Positions 62,426-64,000 of a stretch of 64,000 bases of DNA are shown piece after piece. The notes below the pieces were generated by a model. That model was not told the origin of the DNA, ran no database searches, and was given only the letters and a program-made list of their open reading frames with translations. Position numbers and translations under genes: made by a program. The stretch comes from Psychroflexus aurantiacus (lineage in GTDB: Bacteria > Bacteroidota > Bacteroidia > Flavobacteriales > Flavobacteriaceae), in assembly GCF_010820555.1 (NCBI RefSeq), contig NZ_JAAIKD010000002.1, forward strand, positions 248,001 to 312,000, given 5' to 3'. Numbering within the stretch: the first letter of the stretch is position 1; each line of letters opens with the position of its first letter.

Positions 62426-63645
62426 TCAAAAAACTCACTTCCTATTTCGGTCCGGGAACCTTTGTAGCGGCAGCCTTTATCGGTCCCGGGACGATTACCA
62501 TTTGTTCAATTGCCGGCGTTAAGTTTGGAACCGATCTGATCTGGGCGCTGGTCTTATCGATTCTGGCCACCATCGTCTTACAAAACATGTCTGCCAGGAT
62601 TGGCCTGGTCACTCAAAAAGACCTGGGCACAGCCATGCGCCATGTGGTCAAACATCCCATACTCAAAAGCATTCTCATGGTTCTGGTGGTGGTCGCCATC
62701 GTCTTTGGAAATGCAGCCTACGAAGCTGGAAACATCAGTGGCGCTGTGATGGGCTTTTCGGTGATTTATGCAGATACCCTGGTCAGTATCGGGGGTTTCC
62801 AGCTGGATTATCTGCCTCTGCTCATCGGTGTGATTTGTTTCTTCATCCTGAATATGAACAGCTATAAAAAAATCGAAAACGTTTTGATTGTCCTGGTGGT
62901 TTTGATGAGTTTGTCGTTTTTGACCACAGCCATCATCACCCAACCGAGTTACCTGGCCTTATTGCAAGGCGTTTTTCTTTTTAACATGCCTTCCGAATCT
63001 TTAACCACTGTTCTGGCCATTGTCGGGACAACCATTGTCCCTTACAATTTGTTTTTGCATTCTTCTATCGTTCAGGAAAAATGGAATGGCGTAAAGGCTT
63101 TGTCAGCGGCCAAATGGGATTCTGCCATCGCTATAGGCCTCGGCGGAATAGTTTCCATTGCCGTCGTGGTGTCGGCTTCCCGATTACCCAAGGAAGAACT
63201 GCTTTCTATTTTGGATATGGCGGAAACCCTGGAACCTCTGTATGGGGTGTATGCAAAGTATTTACTGGGCTTTGGTTTTTTTGCCGCAGGAATTACATCA
63301 ACACTCACGGCCGCTTTGGCTGCTGCCTATGTCCTGAAAGGATGCCTGGGCTGGAAGATAGCTAAGTCGCATCCGAGATTCAAATGGACCTGGCGAGGTA
63401 TTCTTTTTCTCGGCGTCTTCTTTTCTTCCTTAGGCATCAATCCGATTGAGTTGATTCAAATTGCCCAGGTGAGTAATGCTATATTATTGCCCTTTATTGC
63501 TATAATACTTCTTGCTATGGTCTCTAACCAAAAGCTGATGGGCGAATTTAAAAACACCTGGTTACAAAATGCCGTAGGAATTTTGATCGTGCTGTTTTGT
63601 TTGTTTTTAAGCTTCAAGAGTTTTTTTATGATGTACAGTGTGTAG
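62422..63645 (+). CDS. Nramp-like transporter with altered metal-ligand motifs
   Basis: The 407-residue, 11-helix protein opens YFGPGTFVAAAFIGPGT. The canonical TM1 motif IDPGN is IGPGT (G21, T24), and TM6 MPHNLYLHS is V206-P-Y-N-LFLHS. The three classic transition-metal ligands Asp, Asn and Met are thus Gly, Thr and Val. The rest of the fold is well preserved. Nramp-related magnesium transporters and other branches also depart from the metal site, so Mn/Fe transport should not be assumed. It is coupled to the DUF2891 lipoprotein gene by a four-base overlap. Confidence 0.88.
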   Translation: MIKKLTSYFGPGTFVAAAFIGPGTITICSIAGVKFGTDLIWALVLSILATIVLQNMSARIGLVTQKDLGTAMRHVVKHPILKSILMVLVVVAIVFGNAAYEAGNISGAVMGFSVIYADTLVSIGGFQLDYLPLLIGVICFFILNMNSYKKIENVLIVLVVLMSLSFLTTAIITQPSYLALLQGVFLFNMPSESLTTVLAIVGTTIVPYNLFLHSSIVQEKWNGVKALSAAKWDSAIAIGLGGIVSIAVVVSASRLPKEELLSILDMAETLEPLYGVYAKYLLGFGFFAAGITSTLTAALAAAYVLKGCLGWKIAKSHPRFKWTWRGILFLGVFFSSLGINPIELIQIAQVSNAILLPFIAIILLAMVSNQKLMGEFKNTWLQNAVGILIVLFCLFLSFKSFFMMYSV

Positions 63646-63746
63646 TAATGAGGTAATGGTTTATTAGTTTTTGAATGAATAGATATTTAACTTTATAAGA
63701 ATTTTTAAGTCAAAAACTTGATTTCTTAGATCTTAAAACACATATT

Positions 63747-64000
63747 ATGAATTCATATCTGAAGCATTTAAGCAGTTTATCACTAGGTTTGTTAATGACG
63801 GGCTTCACTTTTGCACAGGCCGATCGAGAAGCGAAAGGACTTAATTTTGCCTCAAGATCTGAAGTCATAGGACAACATGGGATGGTGGCCACCAGCCATC
63901 CCTTAGCCACCCAAATTGGACTGGATATCCTGAAGCAGGGCGGAAACGCCATTGATGCAGCCATTGCCGTCAATGCGGCTACAGGGCTAATGGAACCCAC
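63747..64000 (+). CDS. ggt: Gamma-glutamyltransferase, N-terminal part (cut by window edge)
   Basis: The frame from ATG 63747 is open to the window end (84 residues). It has a signal peptide (LSLGLLMTGFTFAQA), then MVATSHPLATQIGLDILKQG and GNAIDAAIAVNAATGLMEP, the start of the gamma-glutamyltransferase family. The periplasmic enzyme hydrolyses or transfers gamma-glutamyl groups of glutathione-type peptides. The autoprocessing site lies beyond the edge. Confidence 0.93.
   Translation, partial: MNSYLKHLSSLSLGLLMTGFTFAQADREAKGLNFASRSEVIGQHGMVATSHPLATQIGLDILKQGGNAIDAAIAVNAATGLMEP

Noticed and set aside
1-64000. tRNA, rRNA, prophage, integrase or toxin-antitoxin genes
   Set aside because: Spacers were read for these and none was found; the small HTH gene at 37952 pairs with a membrane protein rather than a toxin.

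Overview
The window looks like chromosomal DNA of a Bacteroidota bacterium, most likely family Flavobacteriaceae. The support is: TAnnTTTG-type -7 promoter elements ahead of many genes; A-rich leaders instead of strong Shine-Dalgarno sites; and lineage-typical gene forms such as a DUF2797/GH3 neighbour pair, a pyrR-pyrB pair, hpt-adk-obg and purK-purE operons, a methyltransferase-HIT fusion, a sigma-70/anti-sigma/beta-barrel operon, LytS/LytR-type regulators, and many 'QAQ'-ending signal peptides and lipoboxes. The genus cannot be fixed from this sequence. Base composition is moderate, with clearly GC-richer patches at about 41.8-44.9 kb and 51.5-52.6 kb.

Layout. 0-7.2 kb: a cut-off DUF2797 gene, GH3-family protein, a small membrane protein overlapping an Smr-domain protein, a cyclophilin-FKBP fusion, L-serine dehydratase and DnaK. 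7.2-16.1 kb: an Nramp-like transporter, pyrR-pyrB, a STAS-like protein with RNase Z, pdxH, and a polyphosphate operon (SixA-like phosphatase, ppk1, ppx). 16.2-25.2 kb: purK-purE, an orphan sensor kinase, hpt-adk-obg, an HtrA protease, and dapF-acetyltransferase-mltG. 25.3-34.7 kb: ABC-F ATPase, a thioredoxin-fold lipoprotein with no active-site cysteines, typA, a flavin reductase, a LytR/LytS-type pair and outer-membrane beta-barrels. 34.9-48 kb: PPK2, envelope proteins, an HTH/membrane-protein pair, a peroxiredoxin-like lipoprotein, a secreted esterase, a GC-rich trio (dihydroorotase, Sua5, DUF6671-like), a 5'-truncated methyltransferase-HIT gene and a secreted M28 peptidase. 48-64 kb: an exported catalase-peroxidase, an ABA4-like protein, alanine dehydrogenase, a geranylgeranyl-reductase-family enzyme, a decayed second alanine dehydrogenase copy, RNase P RNA, the sigma/anti-sigma/beta-barrel operon, pepD, an SDR, a Ca/Na exchanger, a DUF2891 lipoprotein coupled to a second Nramp-like transporter, and the start of a gamma-glutamyltransferase.

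Most of the window is ordinary housekeeping sequence. The unexplained structure is mainly intergenic. A dispersed repeat family occurs near 37.7, 39.7, 41.5 and 45.8 kb; two copies share a 40-bp perfect direct repeat and bracket the esterase gene, and one abuts the truncation point of the methyltransferase-HIT gene. Ald is duplicated with its flanks, and the second copy has lost about 955 bp. Palindromic operator candidates lie upstream of dnaK, katG and ald. Two Nramp-family transporters have lost the canonical metal-ligand motifs, and one is translationally coupled to a lipoprotein of unknown function. No transposase, integrase, CRISPR array, tRNA or phage gene was seen, and no obviously new multi-gene defence or biosynthetic system is present.
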